Origin: Pedobacter segetis
GTDB taxonomy: Bacteria; Bacteroidota; Bacteroidia; Sphingobacteriales; Sphingobacteriaceae
Assembly (NCBI RefSeq): GCF_016623585.1
Contig: NZ_JAEHFY010000003.1
Location: 145,880-209,879, forward strand
Direction of reading: 5' to 3'
DNA length: 64,000 bases
Numbering within the stretch: position 1 is the first letter of the stretch; each line of letters opens with the position of its first letter. The notes beneath the pieces are model-generated. The model did no database searches. It saw nothing but the letters and a program-made list of their open reading frames with translations, and was not told where the DNA came from. The translations under genes and the position numbers were made by a program. Positions 8,774 through 18,739 of this stretch are shown here, one piece after another.

Positions 8774-9184
8774 ATGAAGTATTATGTTATTGTGGTTTCT
8801 AAAGACCATGTAGAAAAAGGGGTTGAAGGTGGTTTTGCACAAGCAGGGCATGGTAAAAAAAATCTTTTAGAGAAATTGAAAAAACACGATTGGATCATTT
8901 ATTATTCGTCTAAAGTAAAATATGATGTAGATAAACCTTATCAGAAATTTACTGCGGCTGGCCAAGTATATGATGATAAACCTTATCAGACACAGGTAAA
9001 TGAAAATTTTAAACCTTGGCGCAGAAAAGTTAAGTATTCTGATATTGAAGAGTTGGAGATAAAGCCTTTGATACAGCAGTTATCTTTCATAAAGAATAAA
9101 AAGAATTGGGGCTTGCATTTAAGGGCTGGCTTTATAGAAATCAATAAATCTGACTTTGAGCTGATCGTAAAAAAGATGTTATAA
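8774..9184 (+). CDS. EVE domain-containing protein
   Basis: This is a 136-residue protein made of one EVE (PUA-like) domain. It begins YYVIVVSKDHVEKGVEGGFAQAGHGKK and contains WIIYYSSKV, FTAAGQVYDD, PWRRKVKY and NWGLHLRAGFIEI, matching the family from end to end. EVE domains bind modified bases in DNA or RNA through an aromatic cage and are often fused to restriction or RNA-modification enzymes. Here it stands alone next to a helicase, so a defence role is not supported. It may be co-transcribed with the helicase (36-base gap). Confidence 0.88.
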   Translation: MKYYVIVVSKDHVEKGVEGGFAQAGHGKKNLLEKLKKHDWIIYYSSKVKYDVDKPYQKFTAAGQVYDDKPYQTQVNENFKPWRRKVKYSDIEELEIKPLIQQLSFIKNKKNWGLHLRAGFIEINKSDFELIVKKML

Positions 9185-9245
9185 CACGCATCGATGAAAA
9201 AAATTACATAATTTTATTTCTATAAATCAATTAAAATTCACGATC

Positions 9246-9701
9246 ATGAAAAAACCGATATTATTATTGGTCATATTTTTTATAGGGTTAGCAAGTTTAG
9301 TTAAAGCCCAAGAAAAAGCAATCTTCCAAACAGAAGATGGTGCAATTAAAGGTTATGATGCTGTTGCATATTTTAAAGACAACAAGGCGGTTAAAGGGAA
9401 CAAAAACTTTACCTACGATTGGAACGGGGCAAAATGGTATTTTAGTTCTAAAGAGAATATGAAAGCTTTTAAGGCATCACCAGAAAGATATGCACCTCAA
9501 TACGGTGGCTATTGCGCTTTTGGATATGCCCAAGGGCATGCAGCACCAACAGAGCCAGATGTTTTTACTGTGGTAGATGGCAAATTATATTTGAATTATA
9601 ACCAAAAAGTGCAACAAATGTGGAACAAGGATATCCCAGGTTTCATCACAAAGGCAGATAAAAACTATAAAGCAGAAATAGAAAAGAACAAGGGCAATTG
9701 A
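9246..9701 (+). CDS. Exported YHS domain protein
   Basis: This 151-residue protein has a signal peptide (residues 1-21, LASLVKAQ) and one YHS-type domain: KGYDAVAYFKDNKAVKGNKNFTYDWNGAKWYFSSKENMKAFKASPERYAPQYGGYCAFGYAQGH spans about residues 34-97. YHS domains are proposed metal-binding modules, and the exported single-domain form is common in Bacteroidota and Proteobacteria without a proven function. A strong terminator follows directly. Confidence 0.88.
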   Translation: MKKPILLLVIFFIGLASLVKAQEKAIFQTEDGAIKGYDAVAYFKDNKAVKGNKNFTYDWNGAKWYFSSKENMKAFKASPERYAPQYGGYCAFGYAQGHAAPTEPDVFTVVDGKLYLNYNQKVQQMWNKDIPGFITKADKNYKAEIEKNKGN

Positions 9702-9726
9702 TCATTTAAGAACCATAAATTATTTA

Positions 9727-9761
9727 AGCCGATTTTTTGAAAAAGGATCGGCTGTTTTTTT
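9727..9761 (+). terminator. Intrinsic terminator after the YHS gene
   Basis: AGCCGAT (9727-9733) and ATCGGCT (9747-9753) form a perfect 7-bp stem followed by G and seven T. Confidence 0.85.
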
Positions 9762-9846
9762 GAAAAAAAAATAGATAAATTACACTCCCCAATTTAAACT
9801 AAAACCGAAATTTTTCGTCTATTTTTAAATTGGCCTAATACGCACC

Positions 9847-12800
9847 TTGATACCTCGTTTTAAAAAATTATCGCCCTTATTATTGCTGGGCATTTTATTT
9901 GTATGCAATTGCTATGGGCAAGGTGCGTCCAATAAAGGAACAGATTTTTGGCTAGGATACGGAAAGCACACATCCGTAGGGCAAATGGTGGTTTATTTAA
10001 CTTCTGATGTTAGCACAACCGCAACGGTCTCTATTGATAATCTTGGATTTAGCCAAACGGTTGATGTGCCTGCCAACGGCGTGGTCTCTGTAGATATTCC
10101 TACTAACGCACACTTAGCCAATGATGGATTATCTTTAAACGGGATCCATGTCACTTCTATAAAACCTATTATCGTTTATGCGCATATATATGCTAATTCT
10201 GTCTCTGGGGCTACGTTGGTTTTGCCCGTAAATGCCTTAGGTAAAGATTATTACTCTATAAACTATAAACAGATTTCTAATTCTAATGGTGCCGTTGGAT
10301 GGTTCTTTGTGGTTGCGGTAGAAGACAGTACTAAAATAGAAATTACCCCATCTGCCGATACTGAGCAATGGAACGCTAATACCACCCATACTGTACTTTT
10401 AAATAAAGGGCAGATATACAATGTTTTAGGGAAATTTACCGATTCAGGGAAAAATTCTTCAGGGGTAGATTTAACCGGTTCTAGGATCAAATCGGTATCA
10501 ACCGCAAACGGTACTTGTAAAAAGATCGCGGTTTTTTCTGGTAGTAGCAAAATCTCTATAAACTGTCTTAATTACGTTTTAAACTCTAACCCTGGCTCTG
10601 CCGATAACCTTTTTCAACAAACTTACCCTACTTCTAGTTGGGGCAAAACTTTCATTACCGTTCCAGAAAAAGAGAGAAACTTTGTGATATACAGGGTTTT
10701 AAAAAGTGATGTAAGCGCAATTGTGAAAGTTAACGGAAACGTAGTGCCTGCCGCAAATTTTACAAATGGTTTTTATTATGATTACGCATCACAACAAGTA
10801 GATGAAATTACCGCAGATAAGCCTATACAGGTTGTTCAATACGCCGTAACACAGCGTATAACCATTAATTGCGGCAATGATGCTAGTGACGTTGGCGATC
10901 CAGAGATGATCTACTTAAACCCGTTAGAACAAACACTCACCAAAATAACCATGTACTCTACCAATAATTTTAAGATCTTAAAACATTTTATAAATGTGGT
11001 AATAAGAAATGACGGAGTGGCAAGTTTTACTTTAGATGGCGTAAATGTTTCTTCACAGTTTGCCCCCGTCCCAAACAATTCATCGTATTCTTATGCTCAG
11101 CTTTCTGTGGCCGAGGGTACGCATAACTTGAATTCTTTGGTTGGTTTTAACGCTATTGCTTATGGTTTTGGAGCAGCAGAATCTTATGGATATGCTGCCG
11201 GCGCAAATTTAACTGCTTTCGGGATCGATCCGGTAAAGGATGGTTCAGATTCTATCTCGGTTTCTTCTGGCTGTGTTGGGATACACTATGATTTGAATTT
11301 GAAACTACCTTATGAGCCTTTGGATATTCAATTGGATAAAGATGATGGCACTGGTTTAAAATACATTACTGTTAATAAGATAGCTCAAAGCACAAAAGAT
11401 GGCGCTACAACTTATTATTACTCGCTAATCCCTGATATTACTTATACCAAAGACAGCACATATACTTATAAAGTTAGAACTACAAAACCATCGGCCGATG
11501 ATTGTGGTACCGGCGACGAATTTACTTTCGATTTTATCATCAATCCAAAACCGGTAGCAAACTTTACTGCTCCTCCGCAATCTTGCTTTGCAGATTCTGT
11601 TAGTTTTAAAAATGTTGTGGTAGATAATAATATCCCCTTAAATGAATATATGTGGGATTTTAACGGCGAAGCAACTTCTACTTTAGAGAACCCAAAATTC
11701 AAGTTCTCCACTCCTGGGAAAAAAACGATAAAATTCTCTGTAAAATCTCAAGATGGGTGCTGGTCTGACGTGATTTCTAAAGATATTGAAATTATGCAAT
11801 TGCCCGTTGCCAACTTTACCATATCATCTAATCAATGTTTAAATAATGAAACCCAGTTTGCAGATGCTTCTACGGTGGCAAATCAAACAATCACAAACTG
11901 GACATGGGATTTTGGGGATACGGCTAGTGCTTCAAACTCATCTATTTTACAAAATCCGTCCCACACCTATAATAAAGTAGGCAGTTTTACGGTAAAATTG
12001 ATTGTGGGTACAAATATAGGCTGTAAAGATACTTTGCTTAAACAAGTGATCATAAACCCTTTGCCAGAAGTTGATTTTGATACGCCTGATATTTGCTTAA
12101 ACGATGCTTCTGCTCAGTTTATCAATAAATCAACCGTTTCTGATAACTCATCTCTAACATATTTATGGGATTTTGGCGATAGCAACTCTACGGTGGCCAA
12201 TAATACATCAACATTAAAAGACCCAACTCATCATTATACCCAAGCTAAAAATTACATCGTAAAATTAACGGTTACCAGTGCAAATTCTTGTGTAACTACA
12301 TTATCCAAAACTTTTACGGTAAACGGAAGTACGCCAAAGGCCGATTTTTCGGTATCGAACCCAAATCAACTTTGCAGTGATCAAATTGTTAGTTTTAAAG
12401 ATGCTGCCTCTGTAGATTTTGGAGAAATAACCAAAATAGAATGGATCTATGACGATGCCTTGCCAAACATCGAAACAGATAATGATCCTAATTTAAGGAG
12501 CGATACAGCAAAAATATATACACACCACTATCCTACTTTTTATTCTCCTGCTCAAAGATTGGTTTTGGTAAAGATGAAAGCATATTCTGGCATCAGTTGT
12601 GCAAACACGATGCAAAAGTCTATCACTTTAAAAGCAATCCCGAAAGCAGACTTTATCCTTCCGGATGGGTGTTTGCCAAATGGCCAAGCAACGTTTACCA
12701 ATAACTCAACTTTTGATAGTTCTACCAATGGCTTAACCTACCAATGGGATTTTGGCGATGATCAAGATAATACCTCAACAGATAAAGATCCGATACATCA

Positions 12801-13959
12801 ATATAAAAAAGCAAAAGATTATACCATAACTCTTACGGTTACAGCTTTAAATGGGTGTAGCGCAACTGTTTCTAAGGTTTTTAAGGTAAGTGCCGCTTTG
12901 CCAAATACAAATTTCGAGGTAATTAATGATGGTTTTTGTAGCAATAGCAAATTCTTATTTAAAGATGATGCCGCGATCGCTTTCGGGCAGATTACCAAAA
13001 TTGAATGGCAATTTGATGCGATCAACCATCCTAACGATCCAGCGTTTATGTTGATAGATAATGCACCAGCCGCTAGAGGATCAAACCAAAAAACCTATGA
13101 GTTTACGTACCCTAAATTTAGTAGCCCTGCAACCAAAGACTTTAAGGTAACTATGTTTGCCACAAGTGCTACTGGCTGTGTAAATCAATTTTCAAAAATA
13201 ATTACTTTAAAAGCAGTTCCTGATGTAGAGTTTAGCGCTATTCCCTCTGTTTGTGAAGAATTTGAACCCTTTATGTTAACCGAGGCAAAAGAAGTTAGTG
13301 GTTTTGCCGGTAAAGGAACCTATTCTGGCGACGGTGTTGACGCAAGTGGGCTTTTCTCGCCAAAAATTGCAGGGGCCGGTAAACACACCATCATGTATAA
13401 TTTTATCGGCGATAACGGTTGTAGTGATTTTAAAACGCAGGATATTACCGTAAACCCAACGCCTAGCGTAAACGCCGGAGATGATAAAAACATTTTAATA
13501 GGTGGCCAGATAAGATTAGACGCAACGGCTAACGGCGATAATTTGACTTATAAATGGACACCATCAACAGGGTTAGATAAAGATGATGTTTTAAACCCCA
13601 TTGCATCACCAACCAAAGATACCAAATACAACCTGTTGGTTACCAGTAAAGATGGGTGTATCAATATGGACGATGTTTTTGTGAAGGTTTTGCTATTGCC
13701 AGAAATACCAAATACATTTACGCCCAACGGAGATGGTGTTAATGATACTTGGGATATTAAATATTTAAGCAGCTACCCGTCTATGACTGTGCAGGTATTT
13801 AACAGGTACGGAAACTTAGTTTATAATTCAAAATCTTATACTACCCCCTGGGACGGAAAGTTTAACAACAAAGATTTGCCAGAGGGATTGTATTATTATA
13901 TCATTACGGCAAAGCAAGGGGAATTAAAGTATTCTGGATCGGTTTTGATCGTAAGATAA
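9847..13959 (+). CDS. Giant secreted surface protein: IgGFc-binding-like head, PKD repeats, type B T9SS sorting tail
   Basis: This is a 1370-residue exported protein. Residues 1-25 are a signal peptide. About 28-460 resemble the IgGFc-binding N-terminal domain (GTDFWLGYGKH, paired with GATLVLPVNALG). About 565-1240 are several PKD-type domains recognised by repeated WDFGD. The end (from about residue 1288, NTFTPNGDGVNDTW to VLIVR) is the gliding-motility-associated C-terminal domain, a type B sorting signal for the type IX secretion system. The start is TTG at 9847; no ATG gives a signal peptide. It is followed by a full-length paralogue and a PorP/SprF-like gene, its likely anchoring or export partner. 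The ligand is unknown. Confidence 0.85.
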   Translation: MIPRFKKLSPLLLLGILFVCNCYGQGASNKGTDFWLGYGKHTSVGQMVVYLTSDVSTTATVSIDNLGFSQTVDVPANGVVSVDIPTNAHLANDGLSLNGIHVTSIKPIIVYAHIYANSVSGATLVLPVNALGKDYYSINYKQISNSNGAVGWFFVVAVEDSTKIEITPSADTEQWNANTTHTVLLNKGQIYNVLGKFTDSGKNSSGVDLTGSRIKSVSTANGTCKKIAVFSGSSKISINCLNYVLNSNPGSADNLFQQTYPTSSWGKTFITVPEKERNFVIYRVLKSDVSAIVKVNGNVVPAANFTNGFYYDYASQQVDEITADKPIQVVQYAVTQRITINCGNDASDVGDPEMIYLNPLEQTLTKITMYSTNNFKILKHFINVVIRNDGVASFTLDGVNVSSQFAPVPNNSSYSYAQLSVAEGTHNLNSLVGFNAIAYGFGAAESYGYAAGANLTAFGIDPVKDGSDSISVSSGCVGIHYDLNLKLPYEPLDIQLDKDDGTGLKYITVNKIAQSTKDGATTYYYSLIPDITYTKDSTYTYKVRTTKPSADDCGTGDEFTFDFIINPKPVANFTAPPQSCFADSVSFKNVVVDNNIPLNEYMWDFNGEATSTLENPKFKFSTPGKKTIKFSVKSQDGCWSDVISKDIEIMQLPVANFTISSNQCLNNETQFADASTVANQTITNWTWDFGDTASASNSSILQNPSHTYNKVGSFTVKLIVGTNIGCKDTLLKQVIINPLPEVDFDTPDICLNDASAQFINKSTVSDNSSLTYLWDFGDSNSTVANNTSTLKDPTHHYTQAKNYIVKLTVTSANSCVTTLSKTFTVNGSTPKADFSVSNPNQLCSDQIVSFKDAASVDFGEITKIEWIYDDALPNIETDNDPNLRSDTAKIYTHHYPTFYSPAQRLVLVKMKAYSGISCANTMQKSITLKAIPKADFILPDGCLPNGQATFTNNSTFDSSTNGLTYQWDFGDDQDNTSTDKDPIHQYKKAKDYTITLTVTALNGCSATVSKVFKVSAALPNTNFEVINDGFCSNSKFLFKDDAAIAFGQITKIEWQFDAINHPNDPAFMLIDNAPAARGSNQKTYEFTYPKFSSPATKDFKVTMFATSATGCVNQFSKIITLKAVPDVEFSAIPSVCEEFEPFMLTEAKEVSGFAGKGTYSGDGVDASGLFSPKIAGAGKHTIMYNFIGDNGCSDFKTQDITVNPTPSVNAGDDKNILIGGQIRLDATANGDNLTYKWTPSTGLDKDDVLNPIASPTKDTKYNLLVTSKDGCINMDDVFVKVLLLPEIPNTFTPNGDGVNDTWDIKYLSSYPSMTVQVFNRYGNLVYNSKSYTTPWDGKFNNKDLPEGLYYYIITAKQGELKYSGSVLIVR

Positions 13960-14061
13960 AACCATAATTGTAATTATTTAGTTAATATCAACGTAAGGGA
14001 ATAATAAACAGGGAATTAATCGTTATTTTGATAACCGCACCAAATCATCGCTTATTTATAA

Positions 14062-17000
14062 ATGAAGTATATTTTTACTTTTTTATTTGTGCTAATAAGT
14101 ATCGTTAATGTAAATGCACAAAACATTTCTAACGAAGGTACCGAGTTTTGGCTGTGTTTTCCTTCACACTCGCCTGCGGGATCAAGAAACAACCCAGACC
14201 TTGCAAACCTATCGGTATTCATCACCTCTAAAAACAATACTAGCGGGGAGGTAACTTGTGGAACAAATTTCAGACAAACCTTTACCGTAGCGGCTAATAC
14301 GGTAACGGAAGTAATTGTTGATAGAAATGCTTCTTATATTTCTGATGCTTCAAATTATAATCCTAACAAGGGAATAAGGGTTTTAATAGATAGTGGTATG
14401 CCTAAAGCAGTAGTTTATGGCCATGTTTTTGCCGGGGCAAGATCTGCCGCAACATTGGTACTCCCTAAGTTGGCGTTGGGACAAAAATATTTTGCGATCT
14501 CTTACGATCAAACCTTAAGCGTAAACAATTCTAGGTCTCAGTTTGATATTGTTTGCGTAGAACCTGATACTAAGATAAACATTACTCCTCGCGAAAACGG
14601 GGTTCTTAAACCAACATTTAGTGTTAGACTTTTTAATGTTGGCGATGTTTACCAATACCAAAGCGATGCAGATATTACGGGTTCTTACATAGAAGTTGAT
14701 GCTTCATCATCTAGTTGCAAAAGATTTGCGGCTTTTTCTGGAAGTTCGGCCCTAGGAATTTTATCTCCGGGCTGTAATCCTCCTGGTAGTAATTTCGATA
14801 CCAGTCTAAATATTTCTTATGATCCTTTGTTCCAGCAATTATACCCATTAGAAAGTTGGGGTAAAGAATTCCCTCTGATTCCTTTTTTTGATAGAAATAC
14901 AGGCTCTATTTATAGGGTTTTAGCATCTGAAGATAACACCAACATACAAATAAACGGGGTTAATAAAGTGCTTAATAGAGGCCAATATTATACCACAACG
15001 CCAACAAACGCCATTTCAACGGTAACGGCAGATAAACCCGTTACAGTTGCAGAATATGCACTAACCCAGTTCTGTGCAGATTCACGCAATAGAGGGAACA
15101 ATGCCAGGCCTAGTGACCCGGATATGGTAATCCTGAACCCTCTAGAGTATAGGATAAAAGATGTAACCATGTATTCGGCTTTAAAGGAAGCCATTAGGGA
15201 TCAATACCTTAATATTATGATACCCAATGCAGGTGTGGCAAGTTTCACAATTAATGGTACAAGTTACAGTAATAGGTTTAGCCCTGTGCCCGGTAACGCT
15301 GCCTATTCTTATGCTCAAATAAACCTGAAACAGATAAACAGCCCAACTTCAAGTTTTAACCTTAAATCTGAGGTGGCATTTAATGCCATGGCCTATGGAT
15401 TTGGCGATTACGAATCGTACGCATATTCTGCTGGTACCAATCTGGCCTCTTCAATTTTTATAAATGCTGCAAAACCCGGCACAGACGATTTTATTACCAA
15501 CGCCTGTACCGATCAACCTTTCGATTTTAGATTGGTTTTACCTTACATGGCCACAAAATTAATTTGGACATTAGAAACGGGAGATTCTAGCATTACACAA
15601 GAAGGCGCAAATCTAAGGCCTAAAGCGATAACTGTAAACGGTAAATTACTATTCGAGTATCGTTTACCGGCAAATAAAATATACGATCAGGTAGGTACCA
15701 AGCAGATAAAGATCGTAGCTACAATTCCGCCTTCTGGCGGATGCCCTTCTGGAGACGAAACGCTTAATTTTGATTTTGAGGTTTACAATCCACCGGCAAC
15801 TTCTAAAGTATTGGCACCTTCTAATGTTTGCATAAATGATCCGGTTAATTTTAAATTAGAAGAGATAAATAGAGATAGGCCGATAATAAGTTATCTTTGG
15901 GATTTTGGTGATGGGGCTACCTCAACAGAACAAAACCCTGTTCATGCGTTTAATACAGGAGGACTTAAAACCATTAAATTGGCCATCAAAAACGATGTTG
16001 CCTGCGTTTCTGAAGTGAACGAGTTACCTATTATGGTTTATAAAAAACCCGTATCAGACTTTAGTATTTCAAATATCTCTTGTGCCAACCAAGAAATAGC
16101 ATTTACCAATCAATCTCAACTGTTTACTTACCCACCAGATAGTGTAAATTATATCTGGGATTTTGGCGATGGTACAACATCTACCGATGTAAGCCCAAAG
16201 CACACATATTTGGCTGGAAATACCTATCAGATAAACCTTACACTTTCTACCAAAGCAGGTTGCTCATCAACAAAAAGTACTTCTATAATCATCAATGATT
16301 CGCCCTTGGCAGATTTTGCAGATCCAAATGCTTGTGCAAGGGATAACATCGTTTTTAAAGCCATCAATACTTCATCAGATATTGTTTCTTATCAGTGGAG
16401 TTTTGGCGATGGTTCGCCAAGTGTTACCCAAACAACAAAGAACTCCCCTTCGCATCAATTTTCTATACCGGGCACTTATACGGTTTCTTTGAAAGTCTTA
16501 TCGTCTAACGGGTGCGATTATACCAAAAGTAAAACCATATTGATAAGTTCTTCTAATCCAAAGGCAGGGTTTTCTGTTATTAACGCCGCTAATCTTTGTA
16601 GCAACCAACCTGTACAATTTAAAGATCTATCTAATGTACAAACAGGTAAAATAGTAAAGCTAGAATGGGTTTTTGAATATCAAAACGGAGGCGTAAATAC
16701 AAAAGAGGCTTATTTGTTACCCGCAAGCGACTCTACCTATACGCATAAATATCCTAGCACTAAAGAAACGGTTAATTACCAAGTTACCTTAAGGGCCTAC
16801 TCTGGTAATGATTGTTTTGAAGATTTTGGACCGGTTAGTATTACCGTAAAAGGAAGCCCAGAGGTTAATTTCTCTCCCTTGGCAGGGATTTGTATCGATA
16901 AACCAAAAATTACCATAACGCAAGCCAAAGAAATTACGGGCATTGCAGGTAAAGGTATATTTACCGGCGATGGGATTACTAAAGATGGTGTATTTGACCC

Positions 17001-17598
17001 CGTAATTGCTGGCATTGGCAGCCATACTATCTCCTACACATTTACCGCAGATAATGGTTGTAATGACATTAAGCAACAAGAAATAGAGGTATTCCCACAA
17101 CCAACGGCAGATGCCGGAGACGATGCCACAATTTTAATAGGCGGGCAATATACTATACCTGCTAAAGCCACAGGAGAGGGGTTAACTTATCAATGGCTTC
17201 CTTCAACAGGATTGAGCGATGCCTCAGTTTTAAACCCAATTGCATCGCCTAGGCAAACCACACTTTATACTTTAATTGTAACTTCTAAAGATGGTTGTAC
17301 AATAAGCGACCAAGTTAACGTTGAAGTAGCAACCAAACCAACAATACCCAATACATTTACACCTAACGGAGATGGCAATAACGATACCTGGAACATTAAA
17401 TACTTAGATTCTTACGTAAACGCTAGAATGACGATTTTTAACCGCTTTGGTAACCCGGTATTTACTTCTATAGGCTATGCAACCCCTTGGGATGGTAGAT
17501 CAAATGGTAAGGAAGTTCCGGTTGGGGTATATTATTATGTGATTGATACAAAAGTGGAAGGACGAAAATTTACAGGTTCGGTTACGGTGATCAGATGA
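14062..17598 (+). CDS. Second giant secreted surface protein, paralogue with the same layout
   Basis: This is an 1178-residue paralogue of the preceding gene. It has a signal peptide (1-19), an IgGFc-binding-like head (GTEFWLCFPSHS, and SAATLVLPKLALG around residue 132), fewer PKD repeats (WDFGDG, WSFGDG), and the same terminal blocks (LIGGQ, LNPIASP, VTSKDGC). The type B T9SS signal NTFTPNGDGNNDTW begins near residue 1096. The two paralogues differ mainly in PKD number and in the head, consistent with duplication and diversification. The stop overlaps the next start (ATGA), so the PorP/SprF-like protein is made by coupled translation. Export to the cell surface is inferred from the tail. Confidence 0.87.
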   Translation: MKYIFTFLFVLISIVNVNAQNISNEGTEFWLCFPSHSPAGSRNNPDLANLSVFITSKNNTSGEVTCGTNFRQTFTVAANTVTEVIVDRNASYISDASNYNPNKGIRVLIDSGMPKAVVYGHVFAGARSAATLVLPKLALGQKYFAISYDQTLSVNNSRSQFDIVCVEPDTKINITPRENGVLKPTFSVRLFNVGDVYQYQSDADITGSYIEVDASSSSCKRFAAFSGSSALGILSPGCNPPGSNFDTSLNISYDPLFQQLYPLESWGKEFPLIPFFDRNTGSIYRVLASEDNTNIQINGVNKVLNRGQYYTTTPTNAISTVTADKPVTVAEYALTQFCADSRNRGNNARPSDPDMVILNPLEYRIKDVTMYSALKEAIRDQYLNIMIPNAGVASFTINGTSYSNRFSPVPGNAAYSYAQINLKQINSPTSSFNLKSEVAFNAMAYGFGDYESYAYSAGTNLASSIFINAAKPGTDDFITNACTDQPFDFRLVLPYMATKLIWTLETGDSSITQEGANLRPKAITVNGKLLFEYRLPANKIYDQVGTKQIKIVATIPPSGGCPSGDETLNFDFEVYNPPATSKVLAPSNVCINDPVNFKLEEINRDRPIISYLWDFGDGATSTEQNPVHAFNTGGLKTIKLAIKNDVACVSEVNELPIMVYKKPVSDFSISNISCANQEIAFTNQSQLFTYPPDSVNYIWDFGDGTTSTDVSPKHTYLAGNTYQINLTLSTKAGCSSTKSTSIIINDSPLADFADPNACARDNIVFKAINTSSDIVSYQWSFGDGSPSVTQTTKNSPSHQFSIPGTYTVSLKVLSSNGCDYTKSKTILISSSNPKAGFSVINAANLCSNQPVQFKDLSNVQTGKIVKLEWVFEYQNGGVNTKEAYLLPASDSTYTHKYPSTKETVNYQVTLRAYSGNDCFEDFGPVSITVKGSPEVNFSPLAGICIDKPKITITQAKEITGIAGKGIFTGDGITKDGVFDPVIAGIGSHTISYTFTADNGCNDIKQQEIEVFPQPTADAGDDATILIGGQYTIPAKATGEGLTYQWLPSTGLSDASVLNPIASPRQTTLYTLIVTSKDGCTISDQVNVEVATKPTIPNTFTPNGDGNNDTWNIKYLDSYVNARMTIFNRFGNPVFTSIGYATPWDGRSNGKEVPVGVYYYVIDTKVEGRKFTGSVTVIR

Positions 17599-18611
17599 GG
17601 CGATTAATTTTTATATTATTTGTGTTGTTTGGTGTGCTAAAAAGTTCTTTGGCGCAGCAAAAGCCCCAATACACCCAATATATACTCAACAATTTTATCA
17701 TCAACCCTGCAATTTCGGGTATAGAAAATTATATCGATGTTAAAGCAGCTACCCGGCAACAATGGGCGGGTTTAGAAAACGCACCTCAAACATCTTATTT
17801 AACGGCTCATATGCCTTTAGGCAACACAAATGATTGGGGAAGTGCAACTTCTTATGGCATGGTTGGCGATAATCCACTTGGCAGGAGTTATAAATCTGAT
17901 TATGAAGCTTCTAAATCTCATTCTGGTATAGGTTTAATAGCCGTTGTAGATAAAACCGGCCCATTGAGCAATAATTCCTTTAATTTAACTTATGCCTATC
18001 ACATTGGTTTGGCCCCAAGGTTAAATTTGGCGGTTGGTGTTGGGGCAGGAATATCTAAGGTAACTTTAAATACAAATGATATCACTTTAGAAAACCCAAA
18101 CGATGCAGCTATTGCCAATAGTGGTAATATAAACCGGATAAAACCCGATCTTAACGTTGGCATTTGGCTTTACTCGGCAGAGTTTTTCTTTGGGGCTTCG
18201 GTTCAGCAAATTTTGCCACAAACCCTTTCATTTTCCGATCAATCTTCTTACAATCAAGGGAAAACCGTTCCGCATTCTTTTTTTACGGCAGGTTATCGTT
18301 TTTGGTTGAGCGATGATGTTACCGTTATACCTTCTATAATGGTAAAGTATGTAAACCCTGTGCCTTTAGGGATTGATTTTAATACCAAAGTTGCCTTTAG
18401 GGATAAATTTTGGGTAGGCGGGGCTTACAGAAAAGACGATTCTTATTCTGGAATGGTGGGTTTTAACCTAGGTTCATTAATTAACGTAGGTTATGCCTAT
18501 GATTTTACGCAGTCTGCATTAAACACCGTTTCAAGGGGTTCGCATGAGATTGTGATTGGCCTTACGCTGAACAATCATTACAAAGTTACCTGTCCGCAAA
18601 AATTATGGTAA
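17595..18611 (+). CDS. PorP/SprF family type IX secretion membrane protein
   Basis: This 338-residue outer-membrane protein has a signal peptide (1-20, KSSLAQQ) and the PorP/SprF hallmark QKPQYTQYILNNFIINPAISGIENYIDVKAATRQQWAGLENAPQT. The remainder alternates amphipathic strands of a predicted barrel (SLINVGYAYDF, SRGSHEIVIGL). In Flavobacterium, SprF-type proteins assist export or surface attachment of individual type B substrates such as SprB. The 4-base overlap with the preceding substrate gene supports pairing of this protein with one or both giant proteins. Confidence 0.9.
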   Translation: MRRLIFILFVLFGVLKSSLAQQKPQYTQYILNNFIINPAISGIENYIDVKAATRQQWAGLENAPQTSYLTAHMPLGNTNDWGSATSYGMVGDNPLGRSYKSDYEASKSHSGIGLIAVVDKTGPLSNNSFNLTYAYHIGLAPRLNLAVGVGAGISKVTLNTNDITLENPNDAAIANSGNINRIKPDLNVGIWLYSAEFFFGASVQQILPQTLSFSDQSSYNQGKTVPHSFFTAGYRFWLSDDVTVIPSIMVKYVNPVPLGIDFNTKVAFRDKFWVGGAYRKDDSYSGMVGFNLGSLINVGYAYDFTQSALNTVSRGSHEIVIGLTLNNHYKVTCPQKLW

Positions 18612-18620
18612 TCAATTAGA

Positions 18621-18737
18621 GCCTGTTTAAATTTGTATCGTAAAAATATTTATAGCTTTAACGCATTTGCAGCCAAAAAAGCCTAACCGACCTCTGGCGG
18701 TAAGCACAAACAAATTATCAGATAAATTTTAAAAGGC
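18621..18737. other. Spacer between convergent porP-like and purN genes with imperfect inverted ends
   Basis: GCCTGTTTAAATTT (18621-18634) is roughly the reverse complement of AAATTTTAAAAGGC (18724-18737). The arms could form a long-range stem that ends both convergent transcripts. No other structure is evident. Confidence 0.3.
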
Positions 18738-18739
18738 CT

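Noticed and set aside
8774..9184. EVE-domain gene as part of a defence island
   Set aside because: It is a stand-alone EVE protein beside a ribosome-assembly-type helicase; no restriction, toxin or nuclease gene is nearby.
9847..11240. IgG-binding or immune evasion function of the giant protein
   Set aside because: The head only resembles a domain family named after a mammalian protein. The glycan-degrading gene content suggests an environmental bacterium, so binding to antibody is not supported.
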